DNA of 64,000 nt. It comes from Mycobacterium pseudokansasii. GTDB lineage: Bacteria; Actinomycetota; Actinomycetes; Mycobacteriales; Mycobacteriaceae. Position 1 is the stretch's first letter. The number at the start of each line of letters is the position of its first letter. Shown one piece after another: positions 34,399-44,957 of this stretch. The DNA lies in the NCBI RefSeq assembly GCF_900566075.1, contig NZ_UPHU01000002.1, forward strand, positions 1 through 64,000, read 5' to 3'. A program made the translations under genes and the position numbers. The notes beneath the pieces were generated by a model. The model worked only from the letters and a program-made list of their open reading frames with translations. It did no database searches and was not told the origin of the DNA.

Positions 34399-35013
34399 GT
34401 GATGTCGGTTGACGTACCGCTCCGCGCGGCGCCAGATTCCGAGGTCTGTACCGGGGGCAGCGCCGCAATCCTCGATGCTGCCCGAGCGGTCGCAACGGCG
34501 GGCGGCTTCAAGGCCGTGCGTCTCAAGACGGTGGCCAAGCAAGCTGGCATCACTGTCGGGTCACTGTATGACCATTTCGCGTCGAAGACCGACCTGCTGG
34601 TGACGCTGCTCGCCCATGAGTTTGAGCGGGTGAATCAGGAACGCGACTGGAGCACGTGCGCCGCTTCCCCGAGTGACCGACTGGGATCGTTGACGGCGCG
34701 ACTCCACGACGAGTGGCAGCAAAACCTGCAGCTCACCGAGGCCGTGGTCCGGGCATTCGTTATTGCGGGCACAAACGAAGCCCTGACAGTGCAACACGCC
34801 GCCGACGTCGTCGAAAGCATGCTGGCGCGCACGGTTGGTGGGCCCACGCAGGGCGCTTGCGATAGGCAGATTGCGGGAGTCATCGCTGATATCTGGCTGG
34901 CCAATCTAATGGCTTTCGTCGTCGGACGGGCGACAGCAGCGGAGGCGCGCGAGCGCATTGATCGAGGTATGCAGCGCATTCTTGCTGCGTGGAGCGCGAG
35001 CAAGAGCGCATAG
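34399..35013 (+). CDS. TetR-family regulator (KstR-like)
   Basis: A 203-204-residue protein (GTG 34399 or ATG 34402). HTH: ILDAARAVATAGGFKAVRLK, then TVAKQAGITVGSLYDHFASK. The C-terminal domain (RDWSTCAASPSDRLGSLTAR...IAGVIADIWLANLMAFVVGR) recalls KstR-type regulators of lipid catabolism. It stands alone upstream of the broken DUF6188 gene. The 390 bp before it, back to 34009, hold only the operator-like site and no gene. Confidence 0.8.
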   Translation: MMSVDVPLRAAPDSEVCTGGSAAILDAARAVATAGGFKAVRLKTVAKQAGITVGSLYDHFASKTDLLVTLLAHEFERVNQERDWSTCAASPSDRLGSLTARLHDEWQQNLQLTEAVVRAFVIAGTNEALTVQHAADVVESMLARTVGGPTQGACDRQIAGVIADIWLANLMAFVVGRATAAEARERIDRGMQRILAAWSASKSA

Positions 35014-35088
35014 CAATACTAATAGTCGCGTTGCGCTACTATCGGTAGCATAGGTCGGTGAGTGCCGGCGCCGTCGAAGGGAGTGGTT

Positions 35089-35535
35089 ATGCATGCGCAA
35101 TGGATCGAGCAGTGCACCGTTCAACGAGTCTCGCTGCACGAAGGGCTGGTAGTCGACCTCGACGATTACAACCAGCTGGCGATTTCCCGACCGATGCGGC
35201 TGCCCCTCCCTCCGGCAGGAGGCTGGCCTGAGGAAGAGGTGTTGATCGACCCTATCAATCTTTCGGCCGAGGAGCGGCCACTGTTGGACCTGGCCGGAGC
35301 GACCTGCACGCGCGCCTGGTGCGACGACGAGGATGCGTTGCATCTCTGTTTCTCCCGCGGCCACCGCATCGATGTCGACCCGGATGCGGCCGCGATTTCG
35401 TGGGAGCTCTATGGCAAGTGCCACGGCTAAATGGCGTGTCTGCCGCGGGGTCGAGTCCGAGTGATTCGGCACGATCTTGTTGTTGACGAGAATGACTCAG
35501 ACGCAACGCAACCCGTGGCCATGCCACATCAGTAG
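35089..35535 (+). pseudogene. DUF6188-like gene with an internal stop
   Basis: From ATG 35089 (MHAQWIEQCTVQRVSLHEGL) the frame is protein-like to ELYGKCHG, where TAA (35428-35430) stops it. Reading through continues directly as MACLPRGRVRVIRHDLVVDE to the TAG at 35533-35535; in this mycobacterial family the residue between HG and MACLP is tyrosine, so TAC changed to TAA is the likely lesion. The family (DUF6188) has no known function. GTAGCATAGG upstream and a GCTAC-N4-GTAGC dyad near 35034 may be its promoter/operator. Confidence 0.6.
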
Positions 35536-35706
35536 CCCGCGCGCCTGGTGACATGGCGGCACAAGCGCGAAGGCGATGTGAACGATAGATCGAGCCATCT
35601 CGATGGAGCCTGGAGGACTCGGGCACTCTGACTGCTGACCTGTTTGATCGGTGGCCGGTGCGGTGTCCGACTTGTCAGCCGGGGCGGTTGCAGATTCGCT
35701 GGATGC

Positions 35707-36603
35707 TTATGTCGGGGTCCTTATGGTGCGGTCGAGGAAGTCGGTGACTGCGGCGGTGAACGCGTCATTGTTGTCGCCGGCAACCATGTGACCGGTGCCG
35801 GTGACGTCCGTTGTTTCGGCGTGCGGGACAAGTTGGAGGAATTCGCTGACGGTTTCCTGGGAGACTACGTCTGAAAGTGCGCCGCGTATTAGGAGTGTCG
35901 GCGCGATGATTCGACGTGCTCCTTCGGCGAGAAATCCGCTGATGGCGTCGAACTCCTCGCTGCTTGTCATGAGATTGCCTTGCAGGACATCGAAGTTGGA
36001 GCTGATGAAGGCTGGGTCCCAGCGCCAGATCCATCGGCCGTCGCTACGTTGCCGTAGGACCTTGTGCAGGCCGTCGACATTTTCGGGTCGCGCGCGGCGT
36101 GGGTTGTATTCGGCGATGATGTCGGCGGCGTCATTGAGTGTGTCGAATCCGTCGGGGTGGGCGGCCATGAATGACACGACGCGACGGGCCCCATGAAATT
36201 CGATCCGCGGGGTGATGTCGACCAGGACCACGGCTGCCCAGAGGTCGGGTGGGGCCAGCAGGTGGGTAGCGAGGATGATCAGCCCACCCAGCGACGCGCC
36301 GACGACGGCGGGGGGACTGTCGGCGCTGACGTGTCCTCGTATCGAGATCAGATCGGATACGAACCGTTCGACGCCGTATTGTCCGCTTGGGTCCCAGTCG
36401 CTGTCGCCGTGACCTCGTGTGTCGTAGGCGACGACCGTATAGCCGTGGGAATGGAGTCGACGAGCGGTGGTGGCCCACGCGTGACGGCTCTGACCGCCGC
36501 CATGTAGGAGCAACACGACGGGGCGAGTCGCGGCGTGCCGGTAGCAGTCGGCCACGAGAGTGATCCCGTCGCTGGTGCGGATGCGCTCCTGGCTAATTGT
36601 CAT
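35707..36603 (-). CDS. Alpha/beta hydrolase
   Basis: A 298-residue protein; ATG 36603 overlaps the MmpL stop (ATGA), so the two are translationally coupled, and this start is preferred over a longer reading. Oxyanion HGGGQSRHAW, nucleophile elbow VGASLGG (Ser), acid D in IRGALSDVVSQ and histidine in GTGHMVAGDNND make a complete catalytic triad. The family includes peroxidases, epoxide hydrolases and esterases; the exact substrate is unknown. Coupling with MmpL suggests it modifies a lipid or ester before or after export. Confidence 0.9.
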   Translation of the reverse strand: MTISQERIRTSDGITLVADCYRHAATRPVVLLLHGGGQSRHAWATTARRLHSHGYTVVAYDTRGHGDSDWDPSGQYGVERFVSDLISIRGHVSADSPPAVVGASLGGLIILATHLLAPPDLWAAVVLVDITPRIEFHGARRVVSFMAAHPDGFDTLNDAADIIAEYNPRRARPENVDGLHKVLRQRSDGRWIWRWDPAFISSNFDVLQGNLMTSSEEFDAISGFLAEGARRIIAPTLLIRGALSDVVSQETVSEFLQLVPHAETTDVTGTGHMVAGDNNDAFTAAVTDFLDRTIRTPT

Positions 36604-39600
36604 GTGGTCCGGTGTGGTCGGCCGTTGTGGATCAGGGATTTCCGTTGCGGCCACCAGCTCGCTTCGCGCAGCAGGGTGGCGATCGCGGGAACTGTGAGCG
36701 TGCGAACGACGAAGGTGTCCAGAAGTAGTCCGCAGCCAATGATGAATCCGGCTTGGATCATGATCGCGATGGAGCCGACGATCAGGCCGAACATGCTGGC
36801 GGCGAAGATGAGTCCGGCCGAAGTGATGACCGACCCGGTGTTCGCGACGGTTCGCAGGACCCCCACGCGAATGTTGTGAGCGGATTCTTCGCGTAGCCGG
36901 GAGATGAGCAGCATGTTGTAGTCGGCGCCGACGGCGACCAGAATGATGAACGCAAGAAGCGGTACGGGCCAGGCGATTTCCTTGCCAAAACCATATTGAA
37001 ACACGAGGGTTCCCAGTCCGAGGGCGGCGCCGTAGTTGAGCACGACGGTACCCAATAGGTAGAGCGGGGCGACCAGGGCGCGCAGCAATACGACCAAGAT
37101 GAGGCCGACGATGACGAGGGTCGCGATGGCCAGCTGATGAAAGTCGGCGGCGAGCAGGCGTTGGATGTCGGAGTTGACGGCGGGGAATCCGGCCATCGAC
37201 ACCGTGGCATTGGCCAGCGAGGTGTTGGGTCGTGCGCCATCGGCGACCTCGGTGATTTTGTGGGCGAGGTTCATCGCGTCGCTGCTGTAGGGGTCGTAAC
37301 TGGATTCGATGGCGAAACGCGCGGTCTTGCCATCAGGTGACAGGAAGTGCTTTGCAACATCGGCGAACTGGCGATTTTCGAAGGCATTGGTGGGAAGGTA
37401 GAAACCGCTGGCGTTGTCTGAGCCGGCGGTGGTTCGTGCGGAATTCTGCAATTGGGTCGCGATTTGGCTCATGCCCGAAAGCATTTCGATGTTGCTGTCG
37501 GCAAGGGTGTGCACGCCGGTGGCTAGGGCTTGTGCTCCGGAGGCGAGTTGGCTGATGCCGCTTTGGAGCCGGCGTATGTTGCCTGCCAGGTCGGCGGGGT
37601 CGCCGAGTGCTCCGAAAGCTTTGTCCAGTGAGGTGATTGCGTTTCGGACGTCGGCCACGGTGCCGGCCGCGGTGCCGCTGCCGGGCTGGTAAAGGTCGCC
37701 GAGGTTGGCGAGCTGGCTGAAAAAGCCGGAATTGCGCAGAGCCACCAGGATCTGCACCTGGTCGCGGAGTTGGGCGCATTCGGGTGTGGTCGCACACCAT
37801 GGGGAGGTGTTGAGGGCACCCACGAGCGGGTCGATGGCGGCGATTGCGTTTTGGGCCTGGTCGGCTTGCTGACGCAGCCCCGGGCCGGCTCGGATGGCTT
37901 GGTCGACGGCCGGGGCGGTAGCCGAAAGCTGCTGTAGCAGCGGACGGAACCGCTGGACTTGGGATCCACTGGACTGGGCCTGAGTGAGGATTCCGGTCAG
38001 CGGTGTCAACGCGGCGCGCAAGGTGGTGTCCAGTTGCGCTAGACCGCCGGCGAGTTGGTCGGCGCCGTGGGTGAGTTTGGCCAGGTCATCCTTGTGGGCG
38101 TCTCCCTTGGCGACCGCGCCGGCCATCTTGTTACCGATCTGGCCGTTTTGCCACGACAGTTGAGCCTGGTCCAGACGCGTACCAGTGGGCCGGGTGACAC
38201 CGGAGACCTTGGTGACGCCGGGCAGTTGCGATACTCGAGACGCCATTTCATCCAGGTCGGCCAGGGCCTTGCTGGTGCGCATATCGGTTGGTGATTCGAC
38301 CACCATGAATTCGGTGACGATGGTGTCCTTGCGAAAGTGCCTGTCCAGCAGGTGATACCCCTCATTGCTGGCCGTGGTCTTTGGCTGTCCTTGGCGATCG
38401 TCGTAGCTGACGTGCATCGTCAGCGCGACAGCCGCTAGGCCTGATACCAGCGCCAGACTGGCGACGAGCAGCGGAACGGGCCGCCGGACCACCGCCACGG
38501 CGATCCAGTTCCAGTAGCGCCGCGTGCGATCGGCTTTGGGTTCACCGATGCCGCGTTTGGCCGCCAGCGCCAACACCGGGGGAAATAGGGTCACCGTGGC
38601 CGCAAATCCGACCAAGACGGCGATTGCGCACGCCGGCCCCAACGCGGCGAACACGCTCAACTTCGCGAACACCATGGCCAGAAACGCAAACGCCACGGTG
38701 GCAGCCGAAGCCAAAATCACGCGCCCGATGGTGGCGGTCGCGTTGATTACCGACAGATCGGGCGGAACGTTTTGACGCCGCTGCTCGTGATATCGACTGA
38801 TCAAAAACACCGAATAATCGGTGCCAGCACCCAGCAAGATCACCGTCATGAAGGCGATGGTGAACTGGGACACCGGCATGCCCGATTCGCCCCACGCCGA
38901 TAACACTCCCCGCCCCACCGCCAGGCTCACCCCGATGACCAGCAGCGGCAGCAAGGCGGTAAATACCGACCGGTACACGATCAGCAAGATCACCGCGATC
39001 AAGCCTGCCGTCGCGACCGAGATGACAACCAAATCCTCCTCGGCCGAGGCGATTTGATCGCGGAAGGTGGCCGGGGGGCCGGTGACGCGAACATTGGTGG
39101 CTGAACCGCTGAATGCCTGGGTGGCGATTTTGCGGACCGCCTGGACCGATTCGGCAGCATTGAGATCGCCCAGTGTTCCGGCTACTCCGACCGGCACATA
39201 CCAGGCTTTGCCGTCCCGGCTGACTGCCTGGCCGGCAGTGACTGGGTCGGCCAACAAGTCTTGAACCAGGCGCACGTGCTCCGAATCGGCGCGCAACCGC
39301 GAAATCATCGTGTTGTAGCGCTGGCGCACCGGCGCAGTCAGGCCCGCCGGATCCTCCATCGCGACAAATATCGTCGTCTTGGACCCCTGCTCGCCGAAGG
39401 CCGCACCCATGCGATCCACCGTCTGAAGCGATGGCGCATCGCGTGGTATAAGAGTCACCGACTGCTGTCTGACAACCGTTTCCAGCTGCGGGAACAACAC
39501 CGCCAAGGCGGCGGCGGTTACCACCCACATGCCGATGACCAGCACCTTATGCCGGATACTGAAACCCGCCAAGCGCGCTAGCCGATCGCTGTACGCGCCC

Positions 39601-39686
39601 TCACCGGCCGCAACCTTTTGAAGTCGCTCCCGAACAGGGCGACTCAAGGTCGCCACACCTGAAGAAACCCGCCCGCTGTCTGCCAT
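36600..39686 (-). CDS. MmpL-type RND transporter
   Basis: A 1,028-residue RND exporter. N-terminal TM1 (VLVIGMWVVTAAALAVLF), a periplasmic porter domain, TM2-6 with GAGTDYSVFLISRYHE, a second large extracellular loop (about 440-830) and TM7-12 with VAVGADYNMLLISRLREE; the two Asp-Tyr pairs are the MmpL proton relay. The second loop contains a long helical, Gln/Ala-rich segment with the paired cysteines WCATTPECAQL, the coiled-coil insertion of MmpL4/5-type proteins. No MmpS partner gene is nearby. It would export a lipid or drug; the coupled hydrolase is its only operon mate. Confidence 0.95.
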   Translation of the reverse strand: MADSGRVSSGVATLSRPVRERLQKVAAGEGAYSDRLARLAGFSIRHKVLVIGMWVVTAAALAVLFPQLETVVRQQSVTLIPRDAPSLQTVDRMGAAFGEQGSKTTIFVAMEDPAGLTAPVRQRYNTMISRLRADSEHVRLVQDLLADPVTAGQAVSRDGKAWYVPVGVAGTLGDLNAAESVQAVRKIATQAFSGSATNVRVTGPPATFRDQIASAEEDLVVISVATAGLIAVILLIVYRSVFTALLPLLVIGVSLAVGRGVLSAWGESGMPVSQFTIAFMTVILLGAGTDYSVFLISRYHEQRRQNVPPDLSVINATATIGRVILASAATVAFAFLAMVFAKLSVFAALGPACAIAVLVGFAATVTLFPPVLALAAKRGIGEPKADRTRRYWNWIAVAVVRRPVPLLVASLALVSGLAAVALTMHVSYDDRQGQPKTTASNEGYHLLDRHFRKDTIVTEFMVVESPTDMRTSKALADLDEMASRVSQLPGVTKVSGVTRPTGTRLDQAQLSWQNGQIGNKMAGAVAKGDAHKDDLAKLTHGADQLAGGLAQLDTTLRAALTPLTGILTQAQSSGSQVQRFRPLLQQLSATAPAVDQAIRAGPGLRQQADQAQNAIAAIDPLVGALNTSPWCATTPECAQLRDQVQILVALRNSGFFSQLANLGDLYQPGSGTAAGTVADVRNAITSLDKAFGALGDPADLAGNIRRLQSGISQLASGAQALATGVHTLADSNIEMLSGMSQIATQLQNSARTTAGSDNASGFYLPTNAFENRQFADVAKHFLSPDGKTARFAIESSYDPYSSDAMNLAHKITEVADGARPNTSLANATVSMAGFPAVNSDIQRLLAADFHQLAIATLVIVGLILVVLLRALVAPLYLLGTVVLNYGAALGLGTLVFQYGFGKEIAWPVPLLAFIILVAVGADYNMLLISRLREESAHNIRVGVLRTVANTGSVITSAGLIFAASMFGLIVGSIAIMIQAGFIIGCGLLLDTFVVRTLTVPAIATLLREASWWPQRKSLIHNGRPHRTT

Positions 39687-39705
39687 CCCCGCCCCGCTAC
39701 CTCGA

Positions 39706-39743
39706 AAGAAACCAACGGTATCGCAACAGTACTACCAGTATCC
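39706..39743. promoter_or_regulatory. mmpL promoter-proximal block, duplicated at 31887-31924
   Basis: Lies 20 bp upstream of the MmpL start. It contains GGTATCG and AACAGTACTACCAGTA, giving short dyads; 32 of 38 positions are conserved in the copy at 31887. Likely regulatory. Confidence 0.6.
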
Positions 39744-39925
39744 TTCTACCTGGTCGGCGAAACCGCCACCGGTGTCCGAAGCTCTCTGATCGCCGCGGCG
39801 CAAACGCTTCGAGCTGTACCGACTCGCCGTCGACGGTCCAGCATGTCCGGTATAGCGACACGTGATCCCTTTGAGCAAAAGCGGTTTGACAGTGACGATG
39901 CACCGACTCCGAAACAGTGACTGTT

Positions 39926-40189
39926 TTATGACCGGCGCAGGCGAAATCCCAGCCGGGAGATCAATCTGAGCGGCTCGTCGCGCACGTGGTCATACATTTC
40001 CCGGTTCATCAACGCGTCGTCCATGTAGGAGCGGGAGCGGGGAGGGTAGTGACGGGGACGAACGCGGCCTTGGTCATCGACCGGCGGCTGTGGGTGTAGG
40101 CGCCGAGTGATACCGCGGCGGACCAGCCTGAAATCGCGAACCCCCCGCGCCCACACATGCGTCTTGGTTAGCGCAAGCGGCACATCCAT
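39926..40189 (-). CDS. Small orphan protein, paralogue of 32209-32433
   Basis: An 87-residue basic protein; ATG 40189 (MDVPLALTKTHVWARGVRDF) is chosen because alignment with the paralogue starts here. Shared C-terminal block HYPPRS...DDALM..REMYDH; this copy has an extra 18-residue basic tail (LRLISRLGFRLRRS). Function unknown; not a membrane protein. It lies upstream of mmpL in the same direction with the 38-bp block between, so it may be the first gene of the mmpL operon. Confidence 0.6.
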   Translation of the reverse strand: MDVPLALTKTHVWARGVRDFRLVRRGITRRLHPQPPVDDQGRVRPRHYPPRSRSYMDDALMNREMYDHVRDEPLRLISRLGFRLRRS

Positions 40190-40383
40190 CGCCGACCACC
40201 CCCGCCCGTCTGTGCGATTCCCCCTCGCGCACGCCGGCAGAGTTCGTTCGTCCGCCACACGAACCGGGCTGTGGTCCGCGCCCTGTGGCTGCCCAACCAG
40301 GGATCGTCCGACCCGCTGCCCGATCATGTTTCCTCCTTCGCCGCACAAACGCTTACAGACAAGTGTACTAGGGGTATCGCTCC

Positions 40384-40398
40384 GCTACTCTAAGTAGC
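40384..40398. promoter_or_regulatory. GCTACT-CTA-AGTAGC palindrome
   Basis: Perfect 6-bp inverted repeat between the small orphan gene (leftward) and the truncated tetR (rightward), preceded by GGGGTATCGC. Probably a TetR operator. Confidence 0.5.
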
Positions 40399-40476
40399 GT
40401 TAGTTGCCGAACCAATCGACCGATGCAGGCGCGATTCGGTGGGGCCCGCGTACGCGCGCGGTTTACGGTGAACTAC

Positions 40477-41565
<1,089 letters not shown>

Positions 41566-43035
41566 GTGCCATTGTTCCTGTCGTTCGTGGGCCCGTCCTT
41601 GGTACGCAAGCACCTCGGTGGACAGGTCTTGGACCCGGCCGAAGTTGTGCGGTTGCTGGAGGATCGGGCGATCCCGGCGGGTACACCGGTATTTCTCGAC
41701 GAGATGACGATGCTGCCGATCGAGCCGTTGTGTTCGTGGTTTCGCCACCTGGCGTACGACGATAAGGACGCCAAGACGTTGCATGAGTACGCCTACATCG
41801 TGCGGCGCTTTGTCCACTTCCTTCAGTCCCGCGGCCGCGGCCTGCTTGATCCGACCGAATCAGACTTCCAGGCATACCGCGTTCTGCGGACCCAGACGCA
41901 GGACAAGCCGGTCGGTGATACGACGTGGGCGAAGGAAGCCCAACTGCTCAACCAGCTCTACCGATGGCTGGTCGAACACGGCCATTTGGGGCACCGACCG
42001 CTGCGGATGACCCGCAAGGGTGGCAATCCGCTGGCGCCCCGCGTGCAGCGGGGCATGGACATCCGGCACATGACCCTGGCACAGTACCGGTACTTCCGCG
42101 ACGTCGGTCTCGGCGGCCAACTTCCGAATTCTCAGGTCAGCCCGGTGTTCCGGGGCCGGGCGCCGCTGCGTAACCGGGCCGCCGCGGATTTAGCGCTAAG
42201 CACGGGGATGCGCCCGGAAGAGTGGTCGACAGTGTTACTGCCCGAACTCGGTGCCGGACGGCGCCGGCCCGGCGAGCCGGTTGACTTTGCGGTGCAGGCA
42301 TGCGCGAAGTACGGCAAGTACCGCGAGATCTACGTTCCCACTGCGGCGGTGGATGCTGTGGACAACTTCCTGCTGATCGAGCGCCCGGAGCTCGTCGCCG
42401 CCTCGGCGAGGTCGTTGGCGCGGCGACGCCGGGAGTTGTTTGTGGTCGACCGCGTTGATCACGAGGCGGGAAAGCTGCGTGGTGTCCTTGACGGTCAGCG
42501 CCGGACGTTCACCATGTCCGCGATGGAGCCGGACCTGCGGCGGATCACGATGCAGGAGAACGAGAATGGTGTCGAGCCGCTGGCGGTTTTCATCGGCCAC
42601 GGCGGTCAGATGCTCGGCCCGTCCTCCTGGTACCGGATCCGCTGCGACGCCTGGGAGCGGATGCAGGTTCACGCCGGTCACCCCGAGGCGCCGGTGCTGC
42701 CCCGGCGGCGGTGGAGATGGCACGACACCAGGCACACCTTCGCATTGCAACTGCTGTCCTATCTAGAACGGCAGATGGACGGCGACGAGCCGGACGCGGT
42801 GGCGCGGCGCCGACGCCACCTGGCCTATCTGGGCGGTCACATCAAGCACAACCCGTTGCTGATCGTCAGCCGCAGACTCGGACACTCCAGCCCAGCGAGC
42901 ACGTACGCCTACCTGGAGTACACGGACGACCCGATGAACGCGGTGGACGCCGCGTTCTCAGCGTGGACGGTGCAGGAAGGTGACACCTACGCCGATATCG
43001 CCCGCCGGATGCTCACCGAGGCCGGTGACCGCTGA
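41566..43035 (+). CDS. Tyrosine recombinase 1 (TnpA-like of a Tn554-type module)
   Basis: About 489 residues; GTG 41566 or TTG 41572, the latter having GGGGAG at better spacing. An N-terminal SAM-like core-binding domain (KTLHEYAYIVRRFVHFLQSR) precedes the catalytic domain: first arginine in STGMRPEEWSTVLL, lysine region around KYGKYREIYV, HxxR in WHDTRHTFALQL, and LGHSSPASTYAYLEY with the nucleophilic tyrosine. All catalytic residues are present. It starts a four-gene operon with every junction overlapping, so the proteins probably act as one complex, as TnpA, B and C do in Tn554. Confidence 0.85.
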   Translation: MPLFLSFVGPSLVRKHLGGQVLDPAEVVRLLEDRAIPAGTPVFLDEMTMLPIEPLCSWFRHLAYDDKDAKTLHEYAYIVRRFVHFLQSRGRGLLDPTESDFQAYRVLRTQTQDKPVGDTTWAKEAQLLNQLYRWLVEHGHLGHRPLRMTRKGGNPLAPRVQRGMDIRHMTLAQYRYFRDVGLGGQLPNSQVSPVFRGRAPLRNRAAADLALSTGMRPEEWSTVLLPELGAGRRRPGEPVDFAVQACAKYGKYREIYVPTAAVDAVDNFLLIERPELVAASARSLARRRRELFVVDRVDHEAGKLRGVLDGQRRTFTMSAMEPDLRRITMQENENGVEPLAVFIGHGGQMLGPSSWYRIRCDAWERMQVHAGHPEAPVLPRRRWRWHDTRHTFALQLLSYLERQMDGDEPDAVARRRRHLAYLGGHIKHNPLLIVSRRLGHSSPASTYAYLEYTDDPMNAVDAAFSAWTVQEGDTYADIARRMLTEAGDR

Positions 43036-44957
43036 TGCCGCGCCGCGGAGATCACCAGCGTGAATTCCCACCGGTCCCCGAGCAGCCGGCGCCGGCGGCC
43101 CGCATCGGCATTCGGATGGTGCGAGCTACAAACCGAAGCGGGACGTTGCGGGAAGTCACGTTCGACCCCAACGAGTTCCGGTGCGCTCGGTTGGCCGGTG
43201 AGCTGGCCGACGAATGGGCCGACTACGCCGAGACCAGCAAAATCTCGCACGATTCGGTCGCTCACGGTCAACGATCGATCCGACACTTCTGCACGAAAGT
43301 CGACCTGCTACTCGGCGAGGACGCCCACCGGGCCAGTTTGAACGGCCAGCACCCCGACGTGGCGGCCGTATTGGACGAATGGGAGCGATCCCTTCCCACC
43401 GGCTACCCAGCGGGCTCGACGACACCGGCCGGATTCGCCAGGAGTGTGCGAGCGCTGATCGCGCGCCGCGCACAGCACGAACAGCGACCCGTCACCCCGA
43501 ATCTGCGTCGCCTGGTCGACGGCGCGATCGGAGTGCCCGCAGGCAGCAGCCAGGAACTCGACGAGTTCTCCCGCACGGACAAACGTGCCCTGGTCCGCGC
43601 AGCATGGGCGTGGGCACACCAGCTGGATACCCGACTTGCCGACGGTTGGGCATCGGCCGCACGGGGGCGGCACCCCGCCGAGCACGGGTGGACCGACGTC
43701 ACAAACCTGCTCTGGGGCCTCGCCCGTCAGCAGATCACGCCGAGACAGATCCGCGAGAACCTGCCCGTCGTTGCACGGTGGCCAGCGGAGTTGCGGGCCT
43801 GCATCGAACAGTCTGGTCGGCCCGTCTATCCAGGACTCGCGAAGATGCTCCTGGTGCGTTGGCTGGTGAGCCAGCTCTACCCCGCTCACCTCGACCTACA
43901 CCCCTACCGGGTTCTGCTCGTGGCGGCCACCGGGCACGCGCCCGAGGAGGTCACCGCGCTGACCGACACCGATGTCGAGTTCCTTCCCTCGGGCGTCCGG
44001 CTGACTCTGATCAAGCGGCGGGCCCGGCAGGTCCGGCACCGCACCTTCGGCACCGAGGCATCTCCGGACACGGTCGGTGAGCCGGTCGACTTCACCGACC
44101 GGCCCCACCGGGAAGTCAGCGCGATCATCCGGCGCCTCATGCACGTCACCGAGCAGGCCCGGCAGCGGGCGCCAGGGACAGCTGGTCGATTGTTTGTGGC
44201 GGCATCGGTCACGCAGGCCTACGAGTTGCGCATCGCGTGGTGGGCCGCCAACAAAGAGCGGTCCGGATTCCTGGACTGGCTGGCCGGAGCAGGCGTGACG
44301 GTCGAGGGAGCACCCGACATCCGCCGGCTGCGCAAGTCGACGAAGGTCGAGAAGGCCATCGCCTTCGGCGGTCGGATCGCCGACGCGGCCAACGACCACC
44401 ACGAGGAAGTGTTCCGGGGGCACTATGCCCAGGGCACCACCTTGCGCGTGATGTCTGGCCAGGTGATCTCTACAGCCCAGGACCACTGGTTCTTCACGGC
44501 GCTGCAAGGGCCGACGGTGCTCACCAGCTCCACCGACGTACTGGACGCACCAGATCCGGCGGCGACATTGGGCCTGACCAGACAGCAGGCCGAGGACATC
44601 CGCCGCGGGGCACTCGACATGGGACTGACCCAATGCTCTGATCCGCACAACTCCCCCTATGGGCGGTCAGGAGAGTTGTGCCCGGTAGCGCCGCTGCGAT
44701 GTCTGGAATGCCGCAACGCGTGGATCCTGCCCAGCGATCTACCTCAGCTTTTGTTGTTCGCTGAGCACCTCGATCGGCTCCGGCTGCGGTTGTCCCCGCA
44801 GCACTTCGCCGAGCTGTGGGGACAAAGCCACGCCAACCTGCAAGCAGTTCTGGCCGAACGCACGGATGAGGAGAAAGCGTTGGCCGGCAAGCACATCGAG
44901 GCCGGTGAGGCCGATCTGCATCTGCCCCTGGCCGCGGACGTGGAGTTCGACCGTTGA
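43035..44957 (+). CDS. Recombinase-like protein 2 (degenerate catalytic residues)
   Basis: A 640-residue protein, ATG 43035 overlapping the previous stop (TGATG). The C-terminal domain follows tyrosine-recombinase layout: LLVAATGHAPEEVTALTDTD takes the place of the first catalytic block but has Ala where Arg is expected, DIRRLRKSTKVEKAI is the box II analogue without the usual HxxR, and VFRGHYAQGTTLRVM supplies H and Y. The final 100 residues contain C..C pairs (LCPVAPLRCLECRNAW). It is probably a structural partner rather than an independent catalyst. Confidence 0.7.
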   Translation: MPRRGDHQREFPPVPEQPAPAARIGIRMVRATNRSGTLREVTFDPNEFRCARLAGELADEWADYAETSKISHDSVAHGQRSIRHFCTKVDLLLGEDAHRASLNGQHPDVAAVLDEWERSLPTGYPAGSTTPAGFARSVRALIARRAQHEQRPVTPNLRRLVDGAIGVPAGSSQELDEFSRTDKRALVRAAWAWAHQLDTRLADGWASAARGRHPAEHGWTDVTNLLWGLARQQITPRQIRENLPVVARWPAELRACIEQSGRPVYPGLAKMLLVRWLVSQLYPAHLDLHPYRVLLVAATGHAPEEVTALTDTDVEFLPSGVRLTLIKRRARQVRHRTFGTEASPDTVGEPVDFTDRPHREVSAIIRRLMHVTEQARQRAPGTAGRLFVAASVTQAYELRIAWWAANKERSGFLDWLAGAGVTVEGAPDIRRLRKSTKVEKAIAFGGRIADAANDHHEEVFRGHYAQGTTLRVMSGQVISTAQDHWFFTALQGPTVLTSSTDVLDAPDPAATLGLTRQQAEDIRRGALDMGLTQCSDPHNSPYGRSGELCPVAPLRCLECRNAWILPSDLPQLLLFAEHLDRLRLRLSPQHFAELWGQSHANLQAVLAERTDEEKALAGKHIEAGEADLHLPLAADVEFDR

